A program made the translations under genes and the position numbers. Below are positions 26,679-37,477 of a DNA stretch of 64,000 bases, one piece after another. Positions within the stretch are counted from its first letter, which is position 1. Each line of letters begins with the position of its first letter. The DNA comes from Thioclava sp. GXIMD4216 (GTDB lineage: Bacteria; Pseudomonadota; Alphaproteobacteria; Rhodobacterales; Rhodobacteraceae): positions 1,839,501 to 1,903,500 of the forward strand of contig NZ_CP149926.1 of NCBI RefSeq assembly GCF_037949285.1. Direction: 5' to 3'. The notes below the pieces were generated by a model. The model worked only from the letters and a program-made list of their open reading frames with translations. It was not told the DNA's origin and made no database searches.

Positions 26679-27842
26679 TCAGTTGGTGACTTTGGTCAGG
26701 TAATGCGACGCCAGCGCACGGGCCTCGGCATCGGTATAAGCGATGGTATCCAGACTTAGCGCCGAATTGCAAAGCCCCTGACGTGCCGACATCTCGTCCA
26801 GCACCTCTTCGACCACGGTGGCCATATCCAGAAAACCGATCCGGCCATCGATAAACCCGTCAAGCGCGATCTCTTTGGCGGCGTTGAAGGCCGCCCCCGC
26901 CGTGCCGCCGATCTCCATGACCTCATAGGCCAGCCGCAGCGCCGGATAGCGCGCGGCATCGGGCGCACGGAAGGTCAGCGCACCGAGTTTGGCCAGATCC
27001 AGACGCTCGACAGGCAGCTCGGCCCGTTCGGGCCAGTTGAGCGCATAGCCGATGGCATGGCGCATATCGGGCGCGCCCATATGCGCCATCAGCGCCCCGT
27101 CGCGAAACCCGACCAGCGCGTGCACCATACTTTCGGGATGGACAAGCACCTCGATCTTCTCGGGAGCCACGCGGAAAAACTCGCGCGTTTCGATGATTTC
27201 CAGCGCCTTGTTGAACATCGAGGCGGAATCGATGGTGATCCGCTGCCCCATATTCCAGTTCGGATGGCTGGAGGCCTGCGCCACCGTCGCGGTGGCCAGC
27301 TTTTCCATCGGCCAGTCACGGAACGCCCCGCCCGAAGCGGTGATGATAATGCGCTCGACCGCCGAGATATCCTCGCCCACCAGCGCCTGAAACACGGCAG
27401 AATGCTCGCTATCGACAGGCAGGATGCGCGCACCGTGACGCTCGGCCTCGGCCAGAAGCAAAGGCCCTGCGGTCACCAGGCTTTCCTTATTGGCCAGCGC
27501 AAGCGTGGCCCCCTGTTTCAGGGCGCGGAACCCCGGTGCAAGACCCGCAGCCCCGACGATCGCCGACATCACCCAGTCGGCAGGGCGCTCGGCAGCCTCG
27601 ATCAGGGCCTGTGTGCCTGCGGCGGTCTCGATGCCGGTGCCTGCAAGCGCCTCGCGCAGCGCGGGAAGACAGTCGTCATAGGCGGTCACCGCCAGTTCGG
27701 CCTTCAGCGCGATGGCCTGTTCGGCCAGACGCCGCACATTGCGCCCGCCCGTCAGCGCCACGACCTGATGATCGGATCGCTGCAAGAGATCGAAAGTGCT
27801 TTCGCCAATAGACCCCGTCGACCCGAAAACTGAAATGCGCAT
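26679..27842 (-). CDS. dxr: 1-deoxy-D-xylulose 5-phosphate reductoisomerase
   Basis: A 387-residue enzyme of the MEP isoprenoid pathway that converts DXP to 2-C-methyl-D-erythritol 4-phosphate using NADPH. The N-terminal ISVFGSTGSIGEST is the nucleotide-binding loop. ALANKESLVTAG, PVDSEHSAVFQ and TASGGAFRDW mark the metal and substrate site, and HPNWNMGQRITIDSASMFNK is diagnostic. It lies between cdsA (3 bases upstream) and rseP (22 bases downstream). Isoprenoid supply here links to the neighbouring uppS. Confidence 0.97.
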   Translation of the reverse strand: MRISVFGSTGSIGESTFDLLQRSDHQVVALTGGRNVRRLAEQAIALKAELAVTAYDDCLPALREALAGTGIETAAGTQALIEAAERPADWVMSAIVGAAGLAPGFRALKQGATLALANKESLVTAGPLLLAEAERHGARILPVDSEHSAVFQALVGEDISAVERIIITASGGAFRDWPMEKLATATVAQASSHPNWNMGQRITIDSASMFNKALEIIETREFFRVAPEKIEVLVHPESMVHALVGFRDGALMAHMGAPDMRHAIGYALNWPERAELPVERLDLAKLGALTFRAPDAARYPALRLAYEVMEIGGTAGAAFNAAKEIALDGFIDGRIGFLDMATVVEEVLDEMSARQGLCNSALSLDTIAYTDAEARALASHYLTKVTN

Positions 27843-27845
27843 TGT

Positions 27846-28640
27846 TTAACCGGCTGCCGTCAGCGGCAGCTCTCCGAATTGTGCAAGAAGAAGAAGCACC
27901 AGCACCACGCCGATCAGCGCGTCGAAACGGTCCAGCACCCCCCCGTGACCGGGGATCAGCGACGAGCTGTCCTTGACCGCCGAGCGCCGCTTCAGCCAGC
28001 TCTCGAAAATATCGCCCAGCTGACCGGCAAAGGCCAGAAGCGGGGACATCCAGATCAGTGCGGCGCCTCCGCCCAGCTGCACAAAGCCGAAGCCGAGAAC
28101 CAGCGCCCCGACCCAGCCTGCCACGGTGCCGGACCATGTTTTCTTGGGGCTGATCTTGGGCCAGAATTTCGGCCCGCCAACCATGCGGCCCACGAAATAG
28201 CCCAGCACGTCGGAAACCACGACCACACAGATGATCCAGGTGATCGCCCCCACACCCTGCCCTTCACGCAGAGCCACAAGCCCGTAGCCCGTCAGCATGA
28301 TCGCCAGCGCATAGCTGGTGAAAAAGCGCCGGTCGCGGCGCGGACGCCAGAGCCCCGCGATGGGCGGCAGGATCAGAAGCGGCAGGTAGAAGGGCGAATG
28401 CATGAACAGGATCAGCGCCAGCGTCCCCGCTGCGATCAGCCCCAGAAGGATGGCGCGTGTAGTGCGGTCGGGGGCCGTCATCGCCGACAGCTCCCAGATC
28501 ATCAGTCCCGTCACGATGCAGCAGACGGTGGCAAAGGCCAGACCGCCCCAGCCCACCGCGACCGCGCCGATCGCCGCCATGACAATCGCGGATGCGACCC
28601 GCTTGCGCAGATCCCCCCAGCGTCCAGCCGTCTGGGTCAT
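27846..28640 (-). CDS. cdsA: Phosphatidate cytidylyltransferase
   Basis: A 264-residue inner-membrane enzyme that makes CDP-diacylglycerol from phosphatidate and CTP. The family signature is seen near the C-terminus as SWLKRRSAVKDSSSLIPGHG and the following GVLDRFD. The rest is a series of hydrophobic segments. The start overlaps the uppS stop by 4 bases, and dxr follows after 3 bases. Confidence 0.96.
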   Translation of the reverse strand: MTQTAGRWGDLRKRVASAIVMAAIGAVAVGWGGLAFATVCCIVTGLMIWELSAMTAPDRTTRAILLGLIAAGTLALILFMHSPFYLPLLILPPIAGLWRPRRDRRFFTSYALAIMLTGYGLVALREGQGVGAITWIICVVVVSDVLGYFVGRMVGGPKFWPKISPKKTWSGTVAGWVGALVLGFGFVQLGGGAALIWMSPLLAFAGQLGDIFESWLKRRSAVKDSSSLIPGHGGVLDRFDALIGVVLVLLLLAQFGELPLTAAG

Positions 28641-29413
28641 GCCTTCACCCCGCCAAAGCGCCGGTCGCGATTGCCGAACCGCGCCAAAATCCCTTCCAGC
28701 TCTGCCGGTGTGAAATCGGGCCAGAGTGTCTGGGTGAATTCATATTCCGCATAAGCGGCCTGCCAAGGCAGGAAATTCGAAGTACGGGTCTCGCCGGAGG
28801 TGCGGATCACCAGATCCGGATCGGGCAGCCCCGCCGTATCGAGGCGGGCCTCAAGCGTGGCCTCTGCGGCGGTTGTCAGCGCCTCCTCGGAAATCAGACC
28901 GGCAGCAAAATCCCGCGCCATCTGCGCTGCCGCACGGCCCAGTTCATGCCGTCCGCCATAATTGATCGCCACCGTCATGGTCAGGCGGTCATTATGTTTC
29001 GTGCGGTCTTCGATACTGGCCATCAGCCGCGCCAGCTTACCATCCAGCCGCCCGCGCGCACCGATAAAGCGCATCCTGACACCAAGCGCCGAAAGCGAAT
29101 CCGCCTCTTTCTCGATATAGCGCGAGAAAATGGCCATAAGGCCCAGCACTTCCTCGGTCGAGCGTTTCCAGTTCTCTGTCGAAAACGCATAGACCGTCAG
29201 GTAGCGCACGCCGAGCGAGGGGCAGATCTTGGTGATTTCCTTGATCCGTTCCGCACCGCGCCGGTGACCGGCCAGACGCGGCCAGCCCCGGTTTTTGGCC
29301 CAACGCCCGTTGCCATCCATAATGATGGCAACATGGCGTACACCGTAATCGATGTCGCCACCTTGCGTCGAAGCCGACAGGTCCTTGCCCTGCTTTCGCT
29401 TGCTCAGCGCCAT
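28637..29413 (-). CDS. uppS: Isoprenyl transferase / undecaprenyl diphosphate synthase
   Basis: A 258-residue cis-prenyltransferase making undecaprenyl diphosphate, the lipid carrier of peptidoglycan. It carries HVAIIMDGNGRWAKNRG, HRRGAERI, LTVYAFSTENWKR and the C-terminal DLVIRTSGETRTSNFLPWQ, all conserved in the family. I start at the ATG at 29413, with AAAGGCGG upstream. The open frame extends to 29482, but that would overlap the end of frr. It is followed by cdsA with a 4-base overlap. Confidence 0.95.
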   Translation of the reverse strand: MALSKRKQGKDLSASTQGGDIDYGVRHVAIIMDGNGRWAKNRGWPRLAGHRRGAERIKEITKICPSLGVRYLTVYAFSTENWKRSTEEVLGLMAIFSRYIEKEADSLSALGVRMRFIGARGRLDGKLARLMASIEDRTKHNDRLTMTVAINYGGRHELGRAAAQMARDFAAGLISEEALTTAAEATLEARLDTAGLPDPDLVIRTSGETRTSNFLPWQAAYAEYEFTQTLWPDFTPAELEGILARFGNRDRRFGGVKA

Positions 29414-29447
29414 TTGGGCCGCCTTTCGCACTGCATTCCGTCGAGGC

Positions 29448-30011
29448 TCAGACCTGCATAATCTCGGCTTGCTTGCCCTCAAGCGCCTTGTCGACCATCG
29501 CCGTATATTTGTTGGTCAGGTCCTGAACTTCGCCTTCCCAGAGCTTCACATCGTCTTCCGACATGCCATTGCCCTTGGCTTTCTTGATCTGGTCCATCCC
29601 GTCGCGGCGCACATTGCGCACGGCCACACGCGCGGATTCCGCATAGGAGGCGGCCACTTTGGTCAGCTCGCGGCGGCGTTCCTCGTTCAGCTCGGGGATC
29701 GGCAGCATGATGATGGTGCCGTTGAGCTGCGGGTTGATGCCCAGACCGGATTCGCGGATGGCCTTTTCAACCTTGCCGACCATGCCCTTGTCCCAGACAT
29801 TGATGGTGACCATGCGCGGCTCGGGCACGTTGACCGTGCCAAGCTGGTTGATGGGGGTGATTTGACCATAGGCATCAACCGTGATCGGGTCGAGCATGGA
29901 GCCCGCCGCACGACCGGTGCGCAGCGAGGCAAATTCGGTTTTCAGCGCGCCCATTGCGCCTTCCATGCGGCGCTCCAGATCATCGGTGTCGATTTCGAAA
30001 TCGTCAGACAT
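29448..30011 (-). CDS. frr: Ribosome recycling factor
   Basis: A 187-residue factor that splits post-termination ribosomes with EF-G. The N-terminal [26 protein letters not shown] and the central [24 protein letters not shown] are typical, as is DMIKKAK-like [15 protein letters not shown] near the end. Length matches the family (about 185). It lies between pyrH (86 bases upstream) and uppS (34 bases downstream), the usual proteobacterial order. Confidence 0.97.
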   Translation of the reverse strand: MSDDFEIDTDDLERRMEGAMGALKTEFASLRTGRAAGSMLDPITVDAYGQITPINQLGTVNVPEPRMVTINVWDKGMVGKVEKAIRESGLGINPQLNGTIIMLPIPELNEERRRELTKVAASYAESARVAVRNVRRDGMDQIKKAKGNGMSEDDVKLWEGEVQDLTNKYTAMVDKALEGKQAEIMQV

Positions 30012-30097
30012 GTCGTCTCCGTCTGCTTCTTTGTCTTGCTTGAACAGTATCTAGCGCGCAATCACGCAAATGTATAGGCCGCGCGGGTGCGGGCGGG

Positions 30098-30832
30098 TCA
30101 GCCCTGCACGCGCGTATAGGTCCCCTGACCTGCCAGTATCCCCTTGAAGCCGCCCGGCTCGTCCAGCGGGAAGACGATAATCGGCAGGTTGTTGTCGCGT
30201 GCCAGCGCAATCGCCGAGGCATCCATCACCTTGAGGTTCTTTTGCAGCACCTCGTCATAGGTCACATGGTCATAGCGTTTGGCATCGTCGAATTTCTTCG
30301 GATCTTTGTCATAGACCCCGTCGACCCCGTTCTTGCCCATGAAAATGGCTTCGCAGTTCATCTCGTTGGCGCGCAGCGTCGCGGCGGTATCGGTGGTGAA
30401 ATAGGGGTTGCCGGTGCCTGCCGCGAAAATGCAGATGCGTTTTTTCTCGAGGTGGCGCACGGCACGGCGGCGGATATAGGGCTCGCAGACCTCATCCATC
30501 GGGATGGCCGAGATCACACGGGTATGGATACCCAGCGCCTCAAGCTGCGCCTGCATGCCAAGCGCGTTCATCACGGTGGCCAGCATTCCCATATAGTCGG
30601 CGGTGGTGCGCTCCATGCCTTGGGCCGAGCCTGCCAGACCGCGGAAAATATTGCCGCCGCCAATCACCATGCAGATCTCGACGCCCAGATCATGGACGGA
30701 TTTCACTTCGCTGGCGATACGGGCAACGGTTGGCGGGTGCAGGCCGTAGCCTTGGTCGCCCATCAGGGCTTCCCCCGAGATTTTCAAGAGGACACGTTTA
30801 TACTTCGCTGCCGGGTGTTGGTCCGCAGACAT
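30098..30832 (-). CDS. pyrH: Uridylate kinase
   Basis: A 244-residue UMP kinase of the amino acid kinase fold. [24 protein letters not shown] and [16 protein letters not shown] are diagnostic, as are [16 protein letters not shown] and [14 protein letters not shown]. It is the first gene of the long minus-strand envelope operon and is divergent from miaA with 129 bases between. No tsf or rpsB is seen upstream; they are commonly adjacent in other bacteria. Confidence 0.97.
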   Translation of the reverse strand: MSADQHPAAKYKRVLLKISGEALMGDQGYGLHPPTVARIASEVKSVHDLGVEICMVIGGGNIFRGLAGSAQGMERTTADYMGMLATVMNALGMQAQLEALGIHTRVISAIPMDEVCEPYIRRRAVRHLEKKRICIFAAGTGNPYFTTDTAATLRANEMNCEAIFMGKNGVDGVYDKDPKKFDDAKRYDHVTYDEVLQKNLKVMDASAIALARDNNLPIIVFPLDEPGGFKGILAGQGTYTRVQG

Positions 30833-30961
30833 CTCGGGTTCCTCATTTGTCAGTTGTCATCGGGGCGCAAAATGTCGCAAATGCGCGTCGGGTTCAACTC
30901 GGGAAATGCGCCGAATGGCGGTTTCGGCGATATTTGGTAACATCCGACTTGAGGTAACTTC

Positions 30962-31858
30962 GTGCAGACGGGCGATATCGTGGAAAATCTTGAAGAAAAT
31001 CGTCCGGTTGTGATTGGGGGCGCGACCGCGAGCGGAAAATCGGCGCTGGCGATCGCGATTGCCAAGGCGCAAGGGGGCGTGGTGGTGAATGCCGATGCGC
31101 TTCAGGTCTGGTCCTGCTGGCGCGTGTTATCGGCCCGCCCGAGCCCCGCAGAAGAGGTCGAGGCCCCTCACCTGCTTTACGGCCATAAGACACCGGGAGA
31201 AAACTACTCGGTCGGGCACTGGTTGCGGGAGGTGGCGCAGATCCTTGACGCGCATCGTGCGGGCGGGCCGCGCCCGATCATCGTTGGCGGCACGGGCCTT
31301 TATCTGAGCGCGCTGACCGAGGGGCTGGCCGATATTCCCGCAACGCCGGAGGCCATCCGGCTTGAAGCCAACCAGCGGCGCGCAACCGAAGGCGCCGAAG
31401 CCCTTCTGGCCGAGCTGGACCCCGCCACTGCCGCCCGCATCGATACGCTCAACCCGATGCGCATCCAGCGCGCATGGGAGGTGCAGCGCAGCACAGGGCG
31501 CGGACTGGCCGCGTGGCAGGATGACACCCCGCCGCCTCTGCTGCCGCGTGATCAGGCCCATTGTCTGGTGATCGAGGCCGATCGCGACTGGCTTGCCAAG
31601 CGGATCGACCGCCGGTTCGATCTGATGCTGGAACAGGGCGCAATCGACGAGGCCCGCGCCGTGCTGCCCTATTGGGACCCGCAGGCGCTCTGGGCCAAAG
31701 CCATCGGTGCGCCCGAACTGGTGGAACATCTGCTGAGTCGCCTGACGCTAGAGGAGGCGCGCACACTGGCGCAGGCGGCCTCGCGCCAATATGCCAAACG
31801 TCAGCGCACATGGTTTCGTAGCCGGATGAAGCTCTGGCACAAGATACCGCGCCCCTGA
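30962..31858 (+). CDS. miaA: tRNA dimethylallyltransferase
   Basis: A 298-residue enzyme that adds a dimethylallyl group to A37 of tRNAs reading UNN codons. The P-loop [11 protein letters not shown] is near residues 19-29, followed by [26 protein letters not shown] and [13 protein letters not shown]. It starts at GTG 30962, with GAGG 7 bases upstream; no suitable ATG is present. The C-terminal [15 protein letters not shown] is typical. It uses dimethylallyl diphosphate from the pathway that includes the nearby dxr. Confidence 0.95.
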   Translation: MQTGDIVENLEENRPVVIGGATASGKSALAIAIAKAQGGVVVNADALQVWSCWRVLSARPSPAEEVEAPHLLYGHKTPGENYSVGHWLREVAQILDAHRAGGPRPIIVGGTGLYLSALTEGLADIPATPEAIRLEANQRRATEGAEALLAELDPATAARIDTLNPMRIQRAWEVQRSTGRGLAAWQDDTPPPLLPRDQAHCLVIEADRDWLAKRIDRRFDLMLEQGAIDEARAVLPYWDPQALWAKAIGAPELVEHLLSRLTLEEARTLAQAASRQYAKRQRTWFRSRMKLWHKIPRP

Positions 31859-31955
31859 CCGCCCAGCCCTGCCGAAATGCAAAAAACGCTTGGTCAAAGC
31901 GCGACACCGGTCTTAGTCTTCCAGACGGGGTGTATCCGAGTGCTCGGAGTTTGTT

Positions 31956-32840
31956 ATGGCAATTTTTTCTGCAAGGCCGTTTTCTGCAACCGGACGTTCT
32001 TTACCGATTGATCCCCCAGATGTCCGCTCTCCCCCGCTCTCCGGCACATCCTCTGCGCCGCCGCCCTACCGGCTGGAGCCCATCGCGCATCTGTCGCAGG
32101 CCGGACGCTGGCGGATGGAGGCCCTGCGCGCCCTGTCCGAACCCTGCCTTTACTGGATCACCCGCGGTCAGGGCCGTGTGACAATCGGCGGCATCCAACG
32201 AGGCTATGGGGCCCATAACGCGCTTTATCTGCCAGCCGGTATCATGCATGGGCTGGAAATCAGCAATACAACGCAAGGGCTTGCACTGTTTCTCGGGCAA
32301 GATCACGATCCCTCCTTTCCGGCGCATCCCCACCACCTGCGTATACGCGACCTTCAGGACCAGAGCGAACTGACGGGCCTGCTGGACAATCTCGGGCGCG
32401 AGACGTGCTCTACCCGACCCGCCGCACCCCGCGCCGCCCAGCATTATCTCGGCCTGCTATCGGTCTGGCTGGAGCGTCAGATCGCGCTGTCACCGCGCGA
32501 CGATCTGCGCGGTAAGGCCACGCGGCAACTGGTCAACCGTTTCACTGCCCTTGTGGAGCGCGACTTCCGCGCGACCCAAAGCGTTTCGGATTACGCGATG
32601 AAGCTGCGGGTCACGCCCACCCATCTGTCGCGTGCCTGCCGTGATGCCTGTGGCCGTCCGGCTTCGGATCTGCTGCAGGAGCGGCGGCTTTACGAGGCCC
32701 GCAAACTGCTGCACGATACCGACATGCCCATCAAGGACATCGCCGCGCGGCTGGGGTTCCGCAGCCAGACCTATTTCGCGCGCAGTTTCCATAGCCAGAC
32801 CGGGAGCACGCCCAGTCATTTCCGGCAGACAAGGCCCTGA
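31956..32840 (+). CDS. AraC-family transcriptional regulator
   Basis: A 294-residue regulator with an N-terminal cupin-like sensor part (YWITRGQGRVTIGG, then YLPAGIMHGLE) and a C-terminal AraC double helix-turn-helix (VTPTHLSRACRDACGRPASD, then IKDIAARLGFRSQTYFARSF). The first approximately 40 residues are Pro/Ser-rich and may be disordered. It stands alone, 97 bases after miaA, with about 280 bases before the next small gene. The target and ligand cannot be told from sequence. A CCCGCC/GGCGGG inverted repeat at 32962-32976 followed by a short T-rich run could be its terminator. Confidence 0.9.
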   Translation: MAIFSARPFSATGRSLPIDPPDVRSPPLSGTSSAPPPYRLEPIAHLSQAGRWRMEALRALSEPCLYWITRGQGRVTIGGIQRGYGAHNALYLPAGIMHGLEISNTTQGLALFLGQDHDPSFPAHPHHLRIRDLQDQSELTGLLDNLGRETCSTRPAAPRAAQHYLGLLSVWLERQIALSPRDDLRGKATRQLVNRFTALVERDFRATQSVSDYAMKLRVTPTHLSRACRDACGRPASDLLQERRLYEARKLLHDTDMPIKDIAARLGFRSQTYFARSFHSQTGSTPSHFRQTRP

Positions 32841-33121
32841 CACCTCGGCCATTTTGCCCTCGGGCATAGCGCAGAGCAATGAGCCAGCCCTCACGTATTG
32901 CGCCCTTCAACGCGCTTGACCGGATATCACTCCAGTGGCGATAAATAGGGAAACGGCTGCCCCCGCCCTTGGCGGGTCTCTTTGGCGAACACCTTGCAAA
33001 AAGGCTCTGCCAAGGCGTTCCCTTGCCTGCCCGGCCCTTTCAGGGGGGCATGTTCAACGGAGGCATGGCTCCGGAAAGGACCGGAAACACCACGCCCCTA
33101 GGGGCGCAGGTCTCGCGTGAC

Positions 33122-33367
33122 CTAGCGTTTCGTGCCCATGCCCAGCCCTAGCCCCTGCTGTATCAGCCCCAACTCAAGGCTGATCTTGCGGCGCTGCGCG
33201 TCGACATGCAGCTCTGTCGCCTGAATACGGCGGGTATGATGGGTAATCTGGCGCAAAGCGCGGCCATGATCGTCATGGGAACGGGTCTCGCGATCCACAC
33301 AGGACCGGTCATCCTCCAAGACAGGATCTGTCGCACTCTCCCGCGACAAGATACGGGACTGGTACAT
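33122..33367 (-). CDS. Small hypothetical protein, 81 residues
   Basis: I do not recognise this protein. The start ATG at 33367 is preceded by GGGAGGA at 7 bases, one of the best ribosome binding sites in the window, and its codon choice looks like that of neighbouring genes (GC-ending codons). The product is charged and histidine-rich in the middle (SHDDHGRALRQITHHTRR) and ends in a Gly/Leu-rich tail; no membrane segment, signal peptide or cysteine pair is seen. The central part could be a helix. Repeats in its upstream region (33391-33423) suggest regulation. It lies downstream of the DUF779/aldehyde dehydrogenase genes but is separated from them by about 150 bases. Confidence 0.6.
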   Translation of the reverse strand: MYQSRILSRESATDPVLEDDRSCVDRETRSHDDHGRALRQITHHTRRIQATELHVDAQRRKISLELGLIQQGLGLGMGTKR

Positions 33368-33390
33368 ACACACTTCCTCCCTACTGCAAG

Positions 33391-33446
33391 CCAGTTTCGA
33401 CTGGTTACAGTCAGGAGGTTACATGAAACAGTTAACAAGCATTTAA
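33391..33446. promoter_or_regulatory. Inverted and direct repeats with a 7-codon mini-ORF
   Basis: CCAGT-TTCG-ACTGG (33391-33404) is a perfect 5-base inverted repeat. It is followed by two GGTTACA copies at 33403-33409 and 33417-33423, 14 bases apart. The segment lies 24-56 bases upstream of the 81-residue gene on the minus strand. On the plus strand it carries AGGAGG (33413-33418) and a mini-ORF ATG...TAA (33423-33446, peptide MKQLTSI) with no plus-strand gene behind it. Operator function is a guess from position. Confidence 0.4.
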
Positions 33447-33516
33447 CAGTTTTCAGCCAAACCCCGCCATGACGAAAACTTACTTTCGCCAAACGTGCAT
33501 TTCCGGGTCGTGCTGC

Positions 33517-33858
33517 CTACTCTTCAGGCAGGCGACAGATATCGGAGCGCGTCAGAAACCGCATCGGGCGCCCGTTATCAAGGCTGAACTGGCCGCCACC
33601 CAGACCGGGGATCGCATCGATGATCAGGTCCGTATGCTTCCAGCCCTCGTATTGACTGCCGGACATGTAAACGGGCATTCCGCCGATCTCGCCCAGCTTC
33701 ACGTCATTCTCGCCAAGCCGGAACTCGCCCTGCGGATAGCACATCGGCGCAGAGCCATCACAGCACCCGCCGGATTGGTGAAACAGAACCGGACCATGCT
33801 CGGCCACGATCTCCGCCAAAAGCGTCAGGGCGGGTTCGGTTGCGCTGACCTGTGTCAT
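33517..33858 (-). CDS. DUF779 family protein associated with acetaldehyde dehydrogenase
   Basis: A 113-residue DUF779 protein. Conserved features include VLFHQSGGCCDGSAPMC with a cysteine cluster, GEIGGMPVYMS, and FSLDNGRPMRFLTRSDICR near the end. DUF779 genes typically lie next to acetaldehyde dehydrogenases, as here: the aldehyde dehydrogenase gene ends 75 bases upstream on the same strand. The ATG at 33858 follows a purine-rich GAAGGGAAAGAG; the frame extends to 33915, but that part is unlike the family. The cysteines suggest metal or thiol chemistry, but the function is not established. Confidence 0.9.
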   Translation of the reverse strand: MTQVSATEPALTLLAEIVAEHGPVLFHQSGGCCDGSAPMCYPQGEFRLGENDVKLGEIGGMPVYMSGSQYEGWKHTDLIIDAIPGLGGGQFSLDNGRPMRFLTRSDICRLPEE

Positions 33859-33933
33859 GCTCTTTCCCTTCTTGGCAGACCGCCCGACCCTCGCGGGCCG
33901 GGCGATCCGGAACATTTTACCCTCAAGCGGCGC

Positions 33934-35463
<1,530 letters not shown>

Positions 35464-35533
35464 TTTTGTCTCCTCCCAAAGAACTCCGGCATATGCGCCG
35501 GTCTGGATGTATCTTTACAACAAACAACCGCTT

Positions 35534-35550
35534 TGCATAGGCGCTATGCA
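35534..35550. promoter_or_regulatory. Palindrome 1 upstream of the aldehyde dehydrogenase gene
   Basis: TGCATAG-GCG-CTATGCA is a perfect 7-base inverted repeat 71-87 bases upstream of the aldehyde dehydrogenase start, and therefore likely a protein-binding site. No -24/-12 (sigma-54) promoter is seen near it. Confidence 0.5.
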
Positions 35551-35568
35551 TAGGAAGAAAGTCGTAGA

Positions 35569-35586
35569 TGTCTCACAGGTGAGACA
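35569..35586. promoter_or_regulatory. Palindrome 2, probable operator of the adjacent GAF-Fis regulator
   Basis: TGTCTCAC-AG-GTGAGACA is a perfect 8-base inverted repeat, 106-123 bases upstream of the aldehyde dehydrogenase start and between that gene and the regulator gene. Fis-type helix-turn-helix regulators bind palindromes of this kind as dimers, so this is the best candidate for its site. Confidence 0.6.
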
Positions 35587-35634
35587 GCCCGCCTTCTGCC
35601 CGCCGCCAGACACGCGGTCAGACACGCGGCCGCG

Positions 35635-36597
35635 TCAGACCTTCAGGCCCAGAAATTTTGCCTTGCGATAAAAGGTTGCGCGCCCGATCCCCAAGGCACG
35701 GGCGGCAGCGGTCACATTGCCCCCGCTGCGCGCCAGAGCACGCGACATCTCGGCCCGCTGGGCGGCATCCAGCCCCTGTTTAGGGGCCAGATCCAGCAGA
35801 TCGGCGGCGGGAATCGTCCCCAGCACACCGCAGTTCAGGTTCAGCCTGCGCCGTGCCGCGCGGGTTGCCCCAACCACCAGATCATCGCGGTCAAGCGCCA
35901 GCAACGCCACGCTCTGGCCACCGCTTTCCTCTTCGGCCAGCGACAAGATCCGCGCATCGGAATATTGCGACCGGAACAGCGCCGTCTCGATTCGCTGCGC
36001 GGTGTCCTGAACGCTGACCGCCAGCAGCCGCGCATAAGAGGCATCCAGATCCAGACGCGCGGAGCTGACATCAATCACCCCCGACAGCAGCCCGCTCGGT
36101 CCGAAAATCGGGGCCCCGCTACAGCACAGCACGGTATTGCTCTCGCGGAAATGATCCTCGCGCCAGATCGTGACGGGGCGCTCCTCGGCCACACAGGTGC
36201 CGATGCCATTGGTGCCTTCGGCCTGCTCCGACCAATCGGTGCCGGTGACCAGATTGCAGGACTGGAACCCGTCGATATCGGCGCTGCGGATACGTTCATC
36301 CAGCACGACACCATGCGCATCCGACAGAAAGACACTACAACCGCTATCGGCCACGGTCGCGGCGAGCCGGTCCAGATGCGAGGCCGCCAGCCGGATCATC
36401 GGGCCGACGATCTCCTGCCGGTCACGAATCTCGTTGGATGTCAGGCGCTCGCGGCCCGGTGCAACCGAAGGGTCCAGTTTGTGGTGAATAAACGAACGGC
36501 GCCAGCTTGCAGCGACGCCCGAACGTCCTGCCGCAGAATTCGACGCAATCACAGCCTGAATACGATCGCTATGACGGTCTTTCATGGACTCTTGCAT
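35635..36597 (-). CDS. GAF-Fis transcriptional regulator, AcoR-like but lacking the AAA+ domain
   Basis: A roughly 320-residue regulator. The N-terminal half resembles the AcoR sensor part (VAASWRRSFIHHKLDP, then a GAF domain with CNLVTGTDWSEQAEGTNGIG and APIFGPSGLLSGVIDVSS). The last 40 residues are a Fis-type helix-turn-helix (ALARSGGNVTAAARALGIGR). The AAA+ sigma-54 activation domain with GAFTGA that AcoR has between them is absent. So it cannot activate sigma-54 promoters itself and probably acts as a classical DNA-binding regulator of the aldehyde dehydrogenase downstream. Start is uncertain: ATG at 36597 has no good Shine-Dalgarno; ATG at 36585 or a TTG at 36606 8 bases after GGGGAGG are possible. 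Confidence 0.85.
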   Translation of the reverse strand: MQESMKDRHSDRIQAVIASNSAAGRSGVAASWRRSFIHHKLDPSVAPGRERLTSNEIRDRQEIVGPMIRLAASHLDRLAATVADSGCSVFLSDAHGVVLDERIRSADIDGFQSCNLVTGTDWSEQAEGTNGIGTCVAEERPVTIWREDHFRESNTVLCCSGAPIFGPSGLLSGVIDVSSARLDLDASYARLLAVSVQDTAQRIETALFRSQYSDARILSLAEEESGGQSVALLALDRDDLVVGATRAARRRLNLNCGVLGTIPAADLLDLAPKQGLDAAQRAEMSRALARSGGNVTAAARALGIGRATFYRKAKFLGLKV

Positions 36598-36718
36598 AAT
36601 ACGCAAATTGAAAAGCCTCCCCTCTCTTCCCTGCACAAGCGAAGGATAGGCCGGAAGCGCTTTTCAATGCAAACGCTGTCTGAGCGATGGGCGCCGCTCA
36701 GACCCGAAGTCAAGGAGA

Positions 36719-37474
36719 TCAAAGCTCTCCGTCTTCGTCGTCCTCGCCTTCATGGCGCTTGCCGCGGAAGCCTTGCGCCACCACGAACTTCTCCGAACTA
36801 TCCGAGCGGGACGCCGGAGGTTTGACATTGGCAACCTTCGTAAAATTCTTTTTCAAGATGGTCAGCAATTCGTTTTCTGCCCCACCTGCCAAGACCTTAG
36901 CCACAAAGGTGCCGCCCTCTTCCAGCACATCGAAGGCAAAATAGGCGGCCGCTTCACATAAGGCGATGATGCGCAGGTGGTCGGTGTTCTGGTGCCCCGA
37001 AGAAGCCGCCGCCATATCGGACATCACCACATGGGCCGTCCCGCCCAGCCACGCCTTCACCTTATCGTCAGCACCCTCGGAAAGGAAATCCAGCTGGTGC
37101 ACTTCGGCCCCCGCAATCGCATCGACCTCCTGCAGATCGACGCCCAGAACGGTGCCCACCTTCTTGCCCGATTTCTCGCCAAGCGCGTTCACACGCTTGA
37201 CCGCCACCTGACACCAGCCCCCCGGCGCACAGCCAAGGTCAACCACACGTGCCCCCGGCACGAGGAAGCGGTATTTGTCATCAAGCTCAAGGATCTTGAA
37301 CGCCGCCCGCCCGCGATAGCCTTCCTTGCGCGCCCGCGCGACATAGGGGTCGTTCAACTGGCGCTCAAGCCAGAGCGTCGAACTCAGCTTGCGGCCCTTT
37401 GCCGTTTTGACCCGCACGCGCAGATCGCGCTGGCCCCGACCCGAGGTGTTCTTGCCCGTAGGTGTCTTGACCAT
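36719..37474 (-). CDS. rlmE: 23S rRNA (uridine-2552-2'-O)-methyltransferase RlmE/FtsJ
   Basis: A 251-residue methyltransferase acting on U2552 of 23S rRNA. The SAM-binding motif [15 protein letters not shown] and VMSDMAA are diagnostic, with the N-terminal [19 protein letters not shown] region and [12 protein letters not shown] near the C-terminus. The C-terminal tail is charged ([11 protein letters not shown]) and longer than in E. coli. It starts 3 bases after the stop of ppx, so the two form an operon. Confidence 0.95.
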   Translation of the reverse strand: MVKTPTGKNTSGRGQRDLRVRVKTAKGRKLSSTLWLERQLNDPYVARARKEGYRGRAAFKILELDDKYRFLVPGARVVDLGCAPGGWCQVAVKRVNALGEKSGKKVGTVLGVDLQEVDAIAGAEVHQLDFLSEGADDKVKAWLGGTAHVVMSDMAAASSGHQNTDHLRIIALCEAAAYFAFDVLEEGGTFVAKVLAGGAENELLTILKKNFTKVANVKPPASRSDSSEKFVVAQGFRGKRHEGEDDEDGEL

Positions 37475-37477
37475 ACT

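Noticed and set aside
32841..33121. Gene or tRNA in the gap after the AraC regulator
   Set aside because: No reading frame with a ribosome site and no cloverleaf were seen; only GC-rich inverted repeats, one of which may be a terminator.
35464..35634. Sigma-54 promoter for the aldehyde dehydrogenase gene
   Set aside because: No GG-N10-GC element with flanking TGGCAC/TTGCA was visible, and the adjacent regulator lacks the AAA+ domain needed for sigma-54 activation.
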